Made by a program: the position numbers and the translations under genes | From: Pachyseris speciosa | Lineage: Eukaryota > Cnidaria > Anthozoa > Scleractinia > Pachyseridae | Direction: 5' to 3' | NCBI GenBank assembly: GCA_016490735.1 | Contig: JAEMWC010000021.1 | Location: 813,501 to 877,500 of the forward strand | DNA: 64,000 nucleotides | The notes under the pieces: model-generated | What the model saw: only the letters and a program-made list of their open reading frames with translations | Databases searched by the model: none | What the model was told of the DNA's origin: nothing | Part shown: positions 45,101 to 60,191 of the stretch, piece after piece | Position numbering within the stretch: the stretch's first letter is position 1 | How the letters are laid out: each line of letters opens with the position of its first letter

Positions 45101-47500
45101 GCTTTGTAGAGCTCAACAAGTCGCACCAATGGAAAGTACTGTCCAGTAGCTTTCGTTTGATTGATGACACATTGTTACCCACTGATTCAACAAACATTAA
45201 GATTCGATTGTTTCCATTTGGGAGTGAGAAGTTTTGCGGCCTTATTTCTTGCATGTTACCAATTTCACATCAATAAATGTTTTTACTCAGTTCTGGGGAT
45301 TAGATGCTTTTAAAAGTTGCAAGTAAACGTTAAATGTTAATGTTGTCAACGGAGATAACACATTTGGGACACTAAGGGCGCATTCCTTTGACTCTTGTCT
45401 CTCCCCCCACCCCTAGTAATAAGAGAACACACAGAATATGTTTTTGCAAAAGAAAGAATATTCCAGGTTCTGAAAACGCAATACTCTTGACGGAGACGAT
45501 CGGAGACGATCAGAAGATTCTATGCAGTCTGTTATTTCTGCCATCGAGAGCAGAGAGCAGAATGAACGGAGTGCAATACTGTTTACCCCGAAAACAACAG
45601 AAAACCACTCCTACTTCGGAATGAATCCTAAAGAATGCGCCCTAAGACATGGGGCTGCCACGATACACCCGTACAACGGGGGCGCTTTCCTTTTGCACGG
45701 AAAACCCGGTTGTTGCGGTGGTAAATCAAATGGAACAGACTTTTCCACTGGAAATTTTTCAACAACAAAAAAAAGGAATACCTTCTGAGGTATTCCTCTT
45801 TTCTCGTTTTTACGGCAATGATCGGAAATTCCTGTACCATCTGCCGCGTCCCACTAGTTCCATGCCCCTTGATGAATTAAACGCGCGGGTTGGTGCTGTT
45901 TTTGTTAGTACCCAGTCTCTTAAAGAGCAACTCAGTTCAAAAGGAACACTCTATTCCCGTTCCACTTTGATTGAGGAAAATTGTCCTGTTCCTTTTAACA
46001 GAAATTTCTTCCTGGTTTTTCCATTCAATTGGAAAGCGCCCCAGTGCACCGCGATATTTCTTGTCACGATATCGATATCTGAATAGCATATCGCGTTATT
46101 AAAATAGAATACAATATTGTACGTAAACCGTGAAAACTGCTGTCTTTAATGAGTATTTGCTCACGTTCTTCATTTTAGCCATTGTGTAGCGATGTATGAA
46201 GAAAACGGATAAGCAAAATCCATCCTTTTTGAATCGCATTCGCGTGTCACGTATCATTCAAGATGGCGGACAAAATATCATGCGTGGTAAGATCACGCCC
46301 CGTCCACACTAATGCGTTTTCGTTTGAAAGCGCACACACTTCGATGCGTTTAGGCCTTCCATCCACACTAAAACGCTCAACGTTTTCATAGAAAACGCAT
46401 CGATTGAAAACGCTCTCGAAAGTGGATCAAAATGAAAACGCGTACTTATGTCCCACATATCGTTTTAGTGTGGGCAGTCGAAAACGCATCTAAATGAAAA
46501 CGCTTACGTCATCCGCACCACTTGAGTTCTTTCGAGCATACGCATATCGTTTAGCCTACGTCACACCATGTCATTCAACGTTTTCGATCGTTTTAGTGTG
46601 GATAGTTGAAAACGCTGCGAAAACGGAAGTGTGGAGGCGGATCGATCGATGCGTTTTCGATGACACCAAAACGAATACTTTTGAAAACGCATTGGTAACA
46701 GCGCATTGTAACGGTGTATTGACCGTTTATCGTATCGTGGCACTTGTATCGAGATTCGTATCGTATCGCGAGAAAACTGATGCATCGTTACAGCCCTACA
46801 GTAAGACAACGTTAATTATACAGGGTTCATGTTTGCAGCACCTTTCAATCTCAACATGCGAGCTTTGAACTTCAAAAAGTAAAACCTTCAGGTTAGTCTG
46901 TCGTGAATAGGTGCGTTAAGAGGAAATATTACTTAGAGAATATGAACCGCGAGAATTTATTGGTTGAGAGCGACACTAAAATCCTTAAAGTCCAGGACCA
47001 CCTTAAAGTACCTTAGATACAACCCAAGATTATATCTAGTAGCACAAGGCTTCACAGAAATAGTACGTTAGAGCGATTCATTAGTACAGAGTGATCTAAG
47101 AACAGTTTTATACAGTACATAGTTTGTTGTTAAATAAAGATTAACGTTTTAACATTAGATTAATATCAGACAAGCATCACATCCTGTGTATAATTATTAT
47201 CAAAGGTGTCTAGTGCACTGTTAATTATGTGGAAGAGGACCTCTGCGTTGAATTGCAACAATACAGCGCTTTTCAATTGAGTGTCGAAACAAATCTCGTT
47301 AGGTTTGGTTTTGCTTTACTTCATAGCTGCTTTGTGATTGGTTAACAAATCTCGCGCCACTTTCTCAACCAATGAGAAGCAAATCTAAAACCAATCGCTA
47401 CTTGCACGCGCGCAATTCCCCGCGTTCAACCCAAGTGGCGTCGGCTACATGTAATAGGACATTTCCGAATTGCCTTTGGCCTCTTTTTCAAAGTGAGTCC

Positions 47501-47532
<32 letters not shown>

Positions 47533-50500
47533 CCATTCACATGCAAATTAAACTCATTTTCATATGAATGGTTGTGCACCAGGCCTCGCTTTGAAAGGAA
47601 GGCTAAAGGTAATTCGGAAATGGCCTATTGCTTCGTATTCTGATTGGCTCATTGCACTGTTTGCCTCTATTGTGATTGCCCAGAGTAGTCGCATTAGTTG
47701 TGGTTTTAAGACACTCAACTGAAAATGATAGCAATTATTGTTATCGTATGTATGTAGTGTCGTTAATCATAATTACAGCAGCAAAACAACGGAGAGTACA
47801 AAACACAACTGGAGGATCTCGGAGTTCGCCTGTCGTTGAAAGGCACGGCAAAGCCTGCAGCTTAAGGGATGGTAAATGGGACCTAGCACAGTTACCAGTT
47901 GGATGGAACTAAAATCGACCTGAATACGTTACGACATGAATGCAAACACTTGGAAAAAGCTCGGTATAAACTAGAGCATCGATCTAAAATGGTTAAGTGT
48001 CAATGGCTCCCTGGACGGAGAAAAATAGTATGAACTCAGCAGACTAAGCGGTCTGTGTAATCTATTCTTGGGGTGAGAGTGTGATGGTGGGTCCTGAGGA
48101 GAATTGCTGTAAGTGAGTTGTGTACAGTGATACTGAAATACTATAATCACTTAGCAACTGAGTGATTGACTGAAGTGGCGGTGGCGGTGGTGGTGGAGGA
48201 AAATTTGGTTCGAGGCCTGTGCAACATGATCGAGAGTCAAATAATTGCTCTTATGGTCAAATCTAACTACACCTTGATAATGTAAATATCCTTAGAGTAG
48301 ACAAGCTGACAGGATTTAAAACAAGAAATAAACTACGCACCATTAGCTGGATTCTTTGCGGCAGGTGAAGGTGAAGACGAGCCGGCTGTGTAAGAGAGAG
48401 ACCAAAAGTCAAGTTCAAGTTGATTTGCGCAATAAGGATGCGGAAACGTCGAACGCGTTTGTGAGGTGACGATAAGGAACGTTAACTGCAAGGAGTCTCT
48501 TTCTTCTCCTTGTTTACAAGCGCATAGTTTCAACGACGATGCCGCGAGCCTGGTGAAACAAAGGCGTGGCATATTGTTTCTACCGTTGGCTTGCATGATA
48601 TCAACATCTCCGGCCGCCTACGGGACCCGAGGAAAAGAGGGAGATTGTTGGGAGTCTATAAGAAGAGGATGGTAAGGGTGGGGCCGAGGAAAGACGGCAA
48701 AGCAACCGCGCTCTGCTGATGCTCACAGCCCTCACGGGAATACTAAACGCAAAATAAGGAAGGGAATAAGTTAAGCAGTCCACAATCCTAAGCTATCTTC
48801 CAAGACAGGACAAAGATCCTTTCAATACCGAGGAGTACGTGCTTGGAACTCCTTGTCTATAGTCTAGATTGGTTTAAAAAAAAATTACGTCTCAAAAACT
48901 TTGAGTTTTTGTCATTCTCTTCTGTTGTATAGTCACATTTCACTGCTTTTACTTTATTAATTGTTGTAAACTATAATAACGAGGGCCACCCTAATTAACT
49001 TCGTGTTAGCTTTTTGATGCCACCCTCTTTAAATATTGTATCTTATCTTATCTTAATCCTGTCAGTATTACTTCCCAACGATGATCCTGGTGCACTAAAT
49101 ATTTGGCGTAAATGTACGTATACAACGGATATCCTACGTTATTATTCAACATATTGAGACAATGTCCAAACATGGTTTTGGCGCTCTCGATATTTGTCGT
49201 GCGCACTCAACAGATATCCTGCGATATACGTCATTTCCTGTGTCGGAGATAAAAAATGGCAGCTTTCCCATCTTTTCTGCAATAAACTCAGAAAGCTGTA
49301 CTTTGCTATCAAAGTGCTGAATAACAAAACCATTATCCTGCTCAATCACGCGGAACATCCCCTAATTGTAGCCAACTCGGCCTTGGGTCTCGTCGGCAGC
49401 CGACATTTCGCGCGCTTTCCTAGGATAATTGTTGGATGGTCTGCGTGGAAAAATTTCTAGGGGAAAGAGAGGAAGTGCTTTAGGTGCGCGCGAGGCGCGT
49501 TCTCCTATCACGATTCGCGCGCGTTTGATCCTAGACTTAGATCCTAGGAGTCCCTTGGTTTTCTTACGGATAGTAAAGCGAGCGAAATAAACGATCGCGC
49601 GGGAAAAAAGCCTCCTACGAGGAGGCAACTTTCGCTCTCGCTCGCGTGTTTCGCACGCATACTTTTCAATACGAAAAATAAGGGACTCCAGGTTTGTCTA
49701 AGCTAACGAAAACATGGTGCTAACCTGGCGTCTGTGTTGGGTCTGATAAAGAGGCCTCCTTTTGTAACTGAAAGAATAGAAAAGACACAATACGATATTC
49801 GTTATTGATCTTCCATATTTAAACAGTCAGGAAACGTTGAATTTTACGAATATTTTACTGTTTCTAAGCACTGGCTATGTTGACAGGGTGAAAGTTTTGT
49901 TCTAAAGAAATTGTTCTAACTGTGAATCTCATTGGATTAAACGTCAATTAACGTATTACTTTGTGGCGTGTCAGATTTTCAATTACGTACAGATTTAATG
50001 CAGAGACTTTTCTTCAGTGGGAATGACAAGCTATTCGAATTAATGGCGGATTTTTGCATGCAAATCAAACTGCACTACAAAACAAACGTTTGTTCGTTTG
50101 CGACATTTCAGGCCAGGAACAACTGGAACATGTCCTATTTAAGCGCTTTGTGTATTCGTTTTTTTGTTTGTTTGTGAAAACACTTGTGGTACCTTTTTCG
50201 CAGACTTCTTTCTTTTCTTCTTCTCCTCCTCTGACATATGATGAGCATGCGCTTTAGATGCTCTCCGAAACTGCCGTAACTGATACAAAAAGACAAAACA
50301 ACAGTCTTCAATAACGTCCCGCTTCCAACAAGTCCTTTAAGACTTAAAACTCGACACCCCTCAATATAAATTTCAAGCTGTGAAAACACTTTGAAGAAAT
50401 GAGTGGTAATAATCTAAATGCCTCAGGCAGAACAACTTGATTTCAGTTCCTTAGCACCACTGATCTACTTACAAGTTTTTGGTCCTCCTTGAGCCGGGCC

Positions 50501-52359
50501 TCTGCACGCTCCTTCGCTGCTTTAATGACTTCTTTTAATTTACTTGGAATCTAAGACAAAGGGTACACAATTACACTCAGTAACCACGCCTTAAAAGTCT
50601 ACCGAGGAGAACGCTACTAATTCGGTGACTAGTTTTGTTCCCTTTAAATTTATGATCATGTTTTAAACTCAAGAAAAACAACGACGTACGATAGCCCTTT
50701 TACAATTGAATTGAGCATGCGCCCTTAGTGAAAATAGCCCATTTTACAGTTGCATGCTCAGTGACCTGGCCTATGAATGGAAACGAGGCTGGCGGTGACC
50801 TTGTTTGGATACAGACCTCACTGTTTTTCTCATGTAAATCATGTTGTTCTTATTCTTACAGAGAGGTTTGTGTCAAAACAAGGTCACCTCTAGCCTCGTT
50901 TTCATTCAGAGGCCAGGTCACTGAACACACAACTGTAAATGGCTGGATACTCCAAAATAAGGTGAGACATTTCGTGATACATATACAATATAACATAGCT
51001 CAAAATTATCGTGGAACATTTAGTTACGTTATATGGCATAACTGACAACCTCAGTGTTAACCCGAAACAACACTCTGTTTAAAGGCAGAGAAGAACTGCA
51101 TGGGTTAGACACTGATCTCTAGTGATTAGGCCTAAGCGCTGACCTGAAATGGTTTGCTTTTATATATTGTTATGATGACACCATATAAATTTGTTAAAAC
51201 TTGCCTCCCTCGTCGGCATCCAATCGTTGGTGTAGTGGATACGGATATCGTTGTGACGCCTATAACCCGGGTTCGACCCTTTGTATGCTGACTTAGGAGT
51301 ATCCCTCTATAAAATGAGCTCAGTACTTTCTTCCTCTGGGACAATTCCGGAAAAGGAATACTCGGAACAGACGATATTCGTGTTCTTTGTTGACCTATTC
51401 CCTTTTCACCTATTTCAGTCTTGTCCACCATTGTAGCATTCGAGAAAAACGTCAGCCAAGCTCGATACCAAATATTAGTATAAATCTTCTAGCGTTCTAT
51501 CACGAATGCCGTTCTCTGATTGGCTACGCTACTCGCTATCTATTCTATGATAGATAGTGAGTAGCGGTTGTCAACAAAATGGCGGCCACTTCTTCACATT
51601 TTCGAAGTGTCTGCGAGGAGGATTTAGATAATTTACTTGTTTAGTTTCGAAGGACTAGTAGATTTATACTAAAACAATTAGATTATTCGCTCTCGATTAC
51701 TATGCGTGATAGCTGATTCGGACTGGGCCATCATCAGCTATCACGCGATAGAAATCTCGAGCTCATAATCTAATTGTTAAATAGTCGATGCTGAGTACTC
51801 GCGGTTTGAAAAATGTCAATTCTTAGTATCGCTTTCGTTTTCGATACAGCGTTCTATCACGAATGCCGTTCTCTGATTGGCTACGCTACTCGCTATCTAT
51901 TCTGTGATAGATAGTGAGTAGCCGTTGTCAACAAAATGGCGGCCGCTTCTTCACATTTGTGTCTGCGAGGAGGATTTAGATAATTTACTTGTTTAGTTTC
52001 GAAGGACTAGTAGATTTATACTAAAACAATTAGATTATTCGCTCTCGATTTATATGCGTGATAGCTGATTCGGGCTGGACACTCATCAGCTATCACGCGA
52101 TAGAAATCTCGAGCTCATAATCTAATTGTTAAATAGTCGATGCTGACTACTCGCGGTTTGAAAAATGTCAATACTTAATATCGTTTTCGTTTTCGATACA
52201 TTACAACACAGAGCCACTCGGAAGAAATATCGTTGCTCCTAGCTACAAGCACTGCTTGAATACACGTTCAGAGTTATTGCTTCACCTTAAGCTGTGGCCT
52301 ATCGGTAGAGGCCAGGTCTATTGCCATGAAAAACCTGTAAAAGAAGACAAAACCAACAT

Positions 52360-52408
<49 letters not shown>

Positions 52409-55400
52409 AATAAATAAACTTTATTTCTATAGCGTCTATATCACTAGCTATTCTAGGCGCTTTAAAATATTACTAAAATGCATTAAGATACAATTAAATT
52501 ACAATAGTAGTACTAATAATAACAAGAATAACAAATAAATGTCCAAACTCATAAATATATCTACATATGTAACTGCATATGTAAGTGTGAAAAATAAAAA
52601 TAAAAAATCTATTTACAAATTAAGGAAAAGCCTGGACATGGAATACAGGCTAGCATGCACGTTAAGGCTTCTGATAAATATATTCTCTGTAAGCTTAACA
52701 AAATGCAGCTATGTTACAGTATGACTAGATGAACTCACTTACGGATTAGCAAGAAGATCGGCGACTGTAGGGAGTCCAGACTTGTTACAAGCTTCGTCAC
52801 TTAGTATAGACAACAAAATTGATCCTACACGTCAAAAAAAGGATGAACAAACAGCTGATTAGAGCAAGATGCCGAATAAACGCCCTTCAAGTCGGTTGCT
52901 TGTGATTGTTTCGCTCTATCACATTACAATTAATTTAATCTTTCCCAGTTCCACAAATGTTACAACGATAAGCAGTGGATTCGCCCCTTGCAAACTCCTT
53001 TCCAACAAGCTCGCCCACATGGAAGTTAATTCGCCCACAAGGTAACAATTACCTCGCCAGTGATAAGAGAGCTTAAAAATAAACACTTGCTGCCATATTA
53101 CACTCGATGAAGATGTTTAATATCAATCTTTGATTCGACCTGCCAAGTACCGCGATGCGCAAACTGGAGAATTTTCTTTACTAAGGGAATTGGCCTGCAA
53201 TGCAGGCATTTCATTGGTGTGTGTGTAGGAAGGTCGTTCGTGTATTAGGATGTCATCTTGAATTTTCAAACCCGGGAGAGTTGCAACAAATTAATGGGAG
53301 CAGGAAAGGTGTGGAAGGGAAGAAAAGTCCCCCCCCCCCCCCCCCCCAAACCCTCTCAGCTTCTTCGTCTTTCTGCCTAACGCCTACCCCGCTGGTCACA
53401 TTTTCTTCTCTTCCCTATCTCCTTGTTCATAATTCAAGACCGTTTACGATAAAATGTACTCAGCCCTCGTTCGCCCCCAAATACGCCTGCTTTGCACACT
53501 ACGAGTAAGTTAACTTGTGGGTGAGTTAGGTTCTATGGGCGATGTTATATGTGGGCGAATTGACTAACATTCGTTCAAGAACTTACCGAGTTGTGAGGGA
53601 CAGTTCGGTGGGACGTCGTGCAGTGTACTGCTACGTAACGGTTCACCGCATAACATCTCGTACAATACGTGAGCAAAACAATACACATCTTCTGCTTCTT
53701 TTTCCTGCAACGAAACAACACAAAAAGATAGTTCATCCTCATCATTTATCCTCTCCGCAGCAAGTGGTGCATTTGCCTTCCTTAGAGGTTTCTATGACCA
53801 ACACGTGATTTTGGGGACAGGTAACCTGCGATCAGGCGCTCTTTTTCTTTTGTACGGGGGAAGAAAAAAAAAGAACACCTGATACAATTATTGTACGAGT
53901 CGCCTGCCGCCCCTCGGTTGTTTACCTGTCAACAGCGATGTTATCTTGTGTCATATGATAAATGTCAGCCAATCAGATTTTACCGGAAATCCATTCGGTA
54001 ATTGCGGCAAGGAAAAGCACTGCTACTTTTTCTGAATAATGCTTAATCATTGGTGCGTTTTTTCGATTTCTTTTTCTTTTTTTTTTTCTTTTCTTTATTT
54101 ACTCCACATTAACATATTAAATAAGATTTCTTACAGTGACTAGGAATATATAGTGAAGGAGTGGAGAAGAGCATGATATAGTAGACTAATTATATGCCCT
54201 TTTAAATTACAATACATAATTAGTTAAGATAAAAAGAGGAAACCTTACTATAAACAGAGGAGATGAGAAACAGAAGGAAAAGAAGTTTTACATGGGCATG
54301 TGGTAGAAATTAATACTGAATAAAATAATACTTAAAGAGAGCTTTTTTAAATATTTGTTTTGTGGGTTTTTGGCGAATAGAAATGGGAATATCATTCCAG
54401 TAATAACATCCAATAATTATTGGGCAAAATTTCCTAATATTTATTCTGTAGGGACTAGGAATCAGATACTGTAAGGACGCAATTCGAGTGGCGTAATTAT
54501 GTTGCTCAGATACAAGGGTTAGGGTAAAATTGGAGGGCTTCCTATCTACAATATAATCATAAAAGAGTTGGCAGGTATAGAATTTAACAATGTAAGGGAG
54601 CTTAATGAGACCAAGGTTTGCGTAATGAGGAGTAATATGATCACGCAGCGGAACGTTATTAATGATTCTGACTACTTTGTTTTGTAATTTTACCAGTTGT
54701 GCTAAGGGTGCTTCGTAGTTGTTACCCCACAATACGCAACCATAGGTTAGATAGGGATATACAAGTGCATAATAGATACTTATAAGTGTCTGATCTGCCA
54801 CATGACGTTTTAGTTTGGTGATAATATTTACACTTTTAAAACAACTATAAGAACAAAACTAATTGAAATACTAGAATCTGAAAACTCATATGTCGAGATA
54901 GATACCTTAATTAACATGATGAAAAATTAAATTTCCGACTGGAGTCAAGTTTTATTCTCTAGCTTTCCCCTTTAGATTTTACCTAGACAGTAATATTTTA
55001 CATGTTGTTAAGCGATTTTTGATTCTGTTTAACGTAATCGTAAGACGAATCAGTAATAATACTAATATAATAATATTAATATTTATAATAGTAATATTTA
55101 AGGACTGGTCCGCCTCGATTAGCTGTAAAGCTATTTGCGGCCCAGTCCACCAAGAATTATTCACTTGAAAAAGAGTTGAAATAAACTTGAAACTTGAAAC
55201 TTGAAACACTTTTACTAATTTTACTACTAATATAATCAAATGAATATGGTCTTGCTGATTGCTGATTTTCCATTGAAAACGTCAAGAAACAAATAATTCA
55301 CTGAAAAAAATCTGCCGGTAGAACATCAGAATCCTTTATTTTATCGTAAAACGATCAAAAGTGTGGGAATAAAACCTTGATTCTGCAGCAGCACGACTTG

Positions 55401-58400
55401 GAACAAGTGCGTCCGTGAATATTAAAATGATCGTCAATTGTTGTACATAGTACTTCCACGATTTGATTTTCCGATTTCTCTGTGAACCCTGACTCCTTAA
55501 TCGCGGCAGCACAATCCGCCTTCTTGGTTCCATATATATTCCAGGGGACTCACCACAACTACCGTAAAGATGTTTTGGAATCAGTAGAATGATGCATTGC
55601 TTTTTTTCATCGCTTTTGGAACAAGTAGTAAACGGACTATCCTGCTAAATCCCGTGGAACGTACGGCTGAAACGTCTTCTTTTTGAGCAAAAGATCCTTG
55701 GGATGCATTCCTTCGGCTCTTCCTTCAAGGATTTTTGAATAAACTCTTGAATAGAGTAAGTTATAGCTGCATAAAATTCGCCTCGGCAGCCGACATTTTT
55801 AACGGCTTACTTGTGTTGAGTTTGCAACGGAAGTCACATGTGTAAATCAAGTAACCAATCAGAACGGGGCTCAAAAGACTGTTTTGTTCTACGATCAATC
55901 AGAAAAAACTCCAGATTCTGGCTTTTTTTCACATGTGATCTTGTAAAGAAATGTATCATGCCCTTCTCCCCTCAGAAATGTAGAGAATATAGAGAGAGGG
56001 CATGATTTCAGGTTAGGTAACAGGTGGTTAGCCTCTCACCCAGCCTACACCCAACCCTGAGATGTGTGTGAGGTCAGACAGACACTAGGGGTAGTCACTG
56101 CAGAGTTTACGTCCCTAGTGGTTCTTTTACGTCCGACAGAACCAGTTATGAGAGAGCTTAAGCAACGACGACGGCGACGGCAACGAGAACGTCACAAAAC
56201 AATAGGCTTATAATGAGGAAAAACAATAGGCCTGCACGTGCGTTTTACATTTTGGTACATTTCGTTGCCGTCCTCAGCAAAACAACAACGTGAAATAACC
56301 AAATTATAGGTTTTGTGGAGAACGTGAGCCTATGATGGTGAACTCGTCTTTCTTTTTCCCAACTTCAACGCCGTTCTTGCTAATTTAGCTCCAGGATAGT
56401 TCACCCACATTTTACAAGTTAAAGAAGTTGGAATAATAGAGTTAGATTTTCAACTGACGTTTTCGTTGCCGTTGCCGTCGTCGTTGCTTAAGCTCTCTAT
56501 GAAGAGTTGTGAGACGGGGCCTACGGTTTATCGTCCTTATCCGAGAAGACCAGAAAGTCTAACCGTTTTTTAGATGTCGTTACAAAGGCAGCACTTTCTC
56601 CTCAATTATTTAAAGACCCACGACCTCCCGGACGGTAGTACGGTGCTCTACCAACTGAGCTAACCGGTCAGTGGATACGATAGTTAGTAACGGCAAAAGA
56701 TCCTGCCATCCCCCATGTTGCACCAATAAGAAGGAAAACCAAATCCAATAGTTCTAATACTTGCACGCGGGCATTTTCCCGCGCTTGACGCCGGCTGCAC
56801 GTGATTGCTTCGAATTCTGATTGGTTCATTACGCTGTTTGCTTCTGTTTTGACTAGAATGTGAAATTACTTTGGATGTAATCTGGTTTTAATCTGGTGCT
56901 TCTACACTCCATTGAAAATCGCTCCCTGGCCTTTGACAGGGTTTAGTTTTATCCTATCGAGTCACTGTTTACTGTACCAATGCATACCTGTATTTTTTTC
57001 ATCGGAACATAGCGATGTCTGTGAATGGATGGAACACCCATCAAACCAGATTCAATTTCTAGTAACCTGAAATAACAGAGTGAAAAGCAGTAGGCTAAAT
57101 TACCAAAGCGCTGATAAGAGTAACTGTCTGTCGGTCGATCGGTCGGTCGGTCGGTGGGTTGGTTGGTCAGTCAGTCAGTCAGCCAACCAGCCAGCCAGCC
57201 AGCCAGCCAGCCAGTCGGTCGGTCAGTTGGTCGGACAGTCAGTCAGTCAGTAAGACAGTCAGTCAGTCAGCCAACCAGCCAGCTAGCCAGCCAGCCAGTC
57301 GGTCGGTCAGTCGGTCGGACAGTCAGTCAGTAAGACAATCAGTCAGTGAGCCAACCAGCAGGCCAGCCACTCGATTGGTCAGTCAGTCGGTCGGTCGTTC
57401 AGTCGACAGATATTTCTGATGAAGCACTGGCCCTCTATCCAAATCAATAACAATAAGTTACAAAATTAAAAATTTTGTCTATACGGAAGATAATTATAGA
57501 AAATAAAAAAAAGATGTCAGTACAAAATAAAAAATTTCTAAGTTAAAAGGTATGATTCGTAAGATACAATCTGATAAGCTTAAAATTTATAGGTTAAAAA
57601 TATTTTCTTAGTGCATTTTCTTGGTTTTGTTTTGTGAACTATTCTGATGTTGGAATGAACAGAATAGAATCCTGGTTACCCTGTTCACCCTGCTCCCGAC
57701 AGCAGAATGAACAGTGTGAACTGAAAACGGTTTACTCGAAATGCGCAAAATAAATGTTCTTTGGCGGTAAAATTGTGGGCGAACTGTGGTGCCCCAAGCC
57801 ACTACTGAGGTACCGGAAGTCCACCAGTAAGTGATCTTTCGCGCGCTAGTCACAGGTCTCGGCCTCCAGCAAGAGCATCTTCAGTTGTTTCTTTTGGAAC
57901 ACCTAATTCGGCGTTTTCACTATTCCTAAGTCGGAACATGAACAGCCGGAGCAGAACGGAAATGAACGTTACAATGTATGTAAATTTTGGAAATCTCGAC
58001 CCATTAAAAGCATTAAAAATAAAATAATATAAAATTGAAGAGGTTAGCGGAAAACTCTCCTTAGTGACTTTTTGGGTGTCATTAAAAAAAAAAAAACCGG
58101 CCAAAAACTTACTAGGGGAGTTTTCCACTAAGCTCTTCGATTGTTGACCTACCTACAAACATTTCCATCTATAACAATGTTTCCAGAATGTAAGTGACCT
58201 GGAAAAAAAATGAAAATATTAAAAATGCTGTCAGGTCAATTTTATCAACCAGGAGTTACACTATAACCCTTAAAGGGATAACACCACGGAAGTACCCTAA
58301 CCTTTTCTCACAAACAACCACCCACAACACCAAAAGATTGACACCTAATTTGTTTCTCAAAGAAGGAGCAAGCTGTAACCTGTATTTGGCTGTTTTTCCA

Positions 58401-59901
58401 CAATATATGCACAGAACTTGCAACAGTTGGCCTGATTTTTTTCAGGTTGCAGTCCATTGTAATCGTCGCCTTTTGTACCTAAAGAAGGTTACAGTCGAAG
58501 CACCGCTTGCGGACACCTCCCACAACAGAACAGACCTCTTGAAAGATGAGCACAAAAAGCAGCCCCACGCCATTTATATTACACCTGTGTCGAGGTTTTT
58601 CTCTATTTAGTGAGAGAGCACAGTTTCTCTGTTTCCAGCGTAGAATGTCTATAAATATCCGCCTTTTTGCTCATGCAACGTAGACTTGCGAATTCCAGTA
58701 GAGGTTATGGCTGACATACCCCACCCCCGAAGGCTCCTTAAGTCTTTCAATCTCCTGTAGGTGGACACCTCGCTCGGTCCCGAGTGTGTCTGCTTACGGG
58801 AGGTCTGGCTGAAATTATAGTTTTGGCAAATTGGTAAAGTAATTTTAAACAACATTTTAAGTTTTCTTTGTTTCCATTATATCTTCCACGTTTTCAAAGT
58901 AATATTAAAAACTCGTGACATACACCCTTTAATATACATGTACTTACCATAGGGAATCCCTTTATCATGTAAGAACTTTAATGCCTAAAAATATCCAGAG
59001 CACAAATTGATTATTAAATGCAGAAAATGAACAGGGGCACCCAACGAGACAAATCAAGTACCATGGAGTTTGAAGTCTGTTTAAAGTGATGTTTTTGTTA
59101 GCTAGAAGAATTTTGATCTGTTCAGATTCCTTAGCTGAAATTTGAATAGCCCGAAAATGTTAGGGAACAAAATCTTCCTTTGAGAAAATGCTAACTGAAA
59201 TTAACTTTCCACGAACTTTCTATAGGGAACTATTTTTTCTCCTGAAAATGCTAGCTGACGTTTTTGACTGCCAAAAACAGCAATTACGACCTTTCCAAAA
59301 ACTTCAGGGAAGCTTATGATTTCCCCATTACGCATCTTTTAGGCCATGTTTCAGTTACGAAAATCCGAGTGTACTCTTTAATCGTCGCCGAAAGCCTAAG
59401 ACGAACTACGAACAGATAATAATCTACTTAAACTTGTCGTTGGGTGCCCCGGAATGAAGGGAAGTTAACAAGAACAGTTTTCTGGAGTAGAGAAAATGGC
59501 TTGAAATGAGGATTTCTGGCAGGATAAAATAACAGAGCCAGCTATCACAGGAAAACACTCGAAATATGCACTGTAACAAAAGCGTGTTGTACAGTATATA
59601 CCAAAAAAGATGGATGACCACATTGTATTATAATCGTTAATGCCTCACACGAAGTCATTTGACATAGACGACCGAAAGTGCATGTACATTGAAAGTGCAT
59701 ACATTATAACGGGGTTCAAACCCCGTAAGGTTGAAGTCCTGAATTTTTTTCAGGCTTCTTTTCGCAATTGCATAAATTGCGTTCACAACTGCGAGGATCA
59801 TTCTTCATTTGATTTCATTTCCGCAGTTCATATATGATTCATTTCATATATTACTCACACTCATTTCTCTCACGGGAACATATGAACCCACAATTGACCT
59901 A

Positions 59902-59941
<40 letters not shown>

Positions 59942-60150
59942 ATCGCACCGGTAATCGCGAGGTCACGGATTCAAACCCCGTTGAAGTCCTGAATTTTTTT
60001 CAGGCTTCTTTTCGCAATTGCATAAATTGCGTTCACAACTGCGAGGATCATTCTTCATTTGATTTCATTTCCGCAGTTCATATATGATTCATTTCATATA
60101 TCATTCACACTCATTTCTCTCACGGGAACATATGAACCCACAATTGACCT

Positions 60151-60191
<41 letters not shown>

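Noticed and set aside
45649..46086. 145-codon ORF between two repeats in the last PXK intron
   Set aside because: No domain recognised. The flanking sequence is element-derived, and no splice or start evidence was found.
57159..57419. 86-codon ORF rich in Ser, Gln and Pro
   Set aside because: It is a translation of the CAGT/CAGC tetranucleotide array, with no domain and no codon bias.
58194..58610. 138-codon ORF opposite to PXK
   Set aside because: No recognisable family. It overlaps a PXK exon boundary on the other strand, and its composition looks like repeat DNA.
59916..59989. tRNA gene
   Set aside because: D-arm, T-arm and acceptor look tRNA-like, but the anticodon stem pairs poorly with a 10-base loop, and the unit recurs with a SINE body in tandem.
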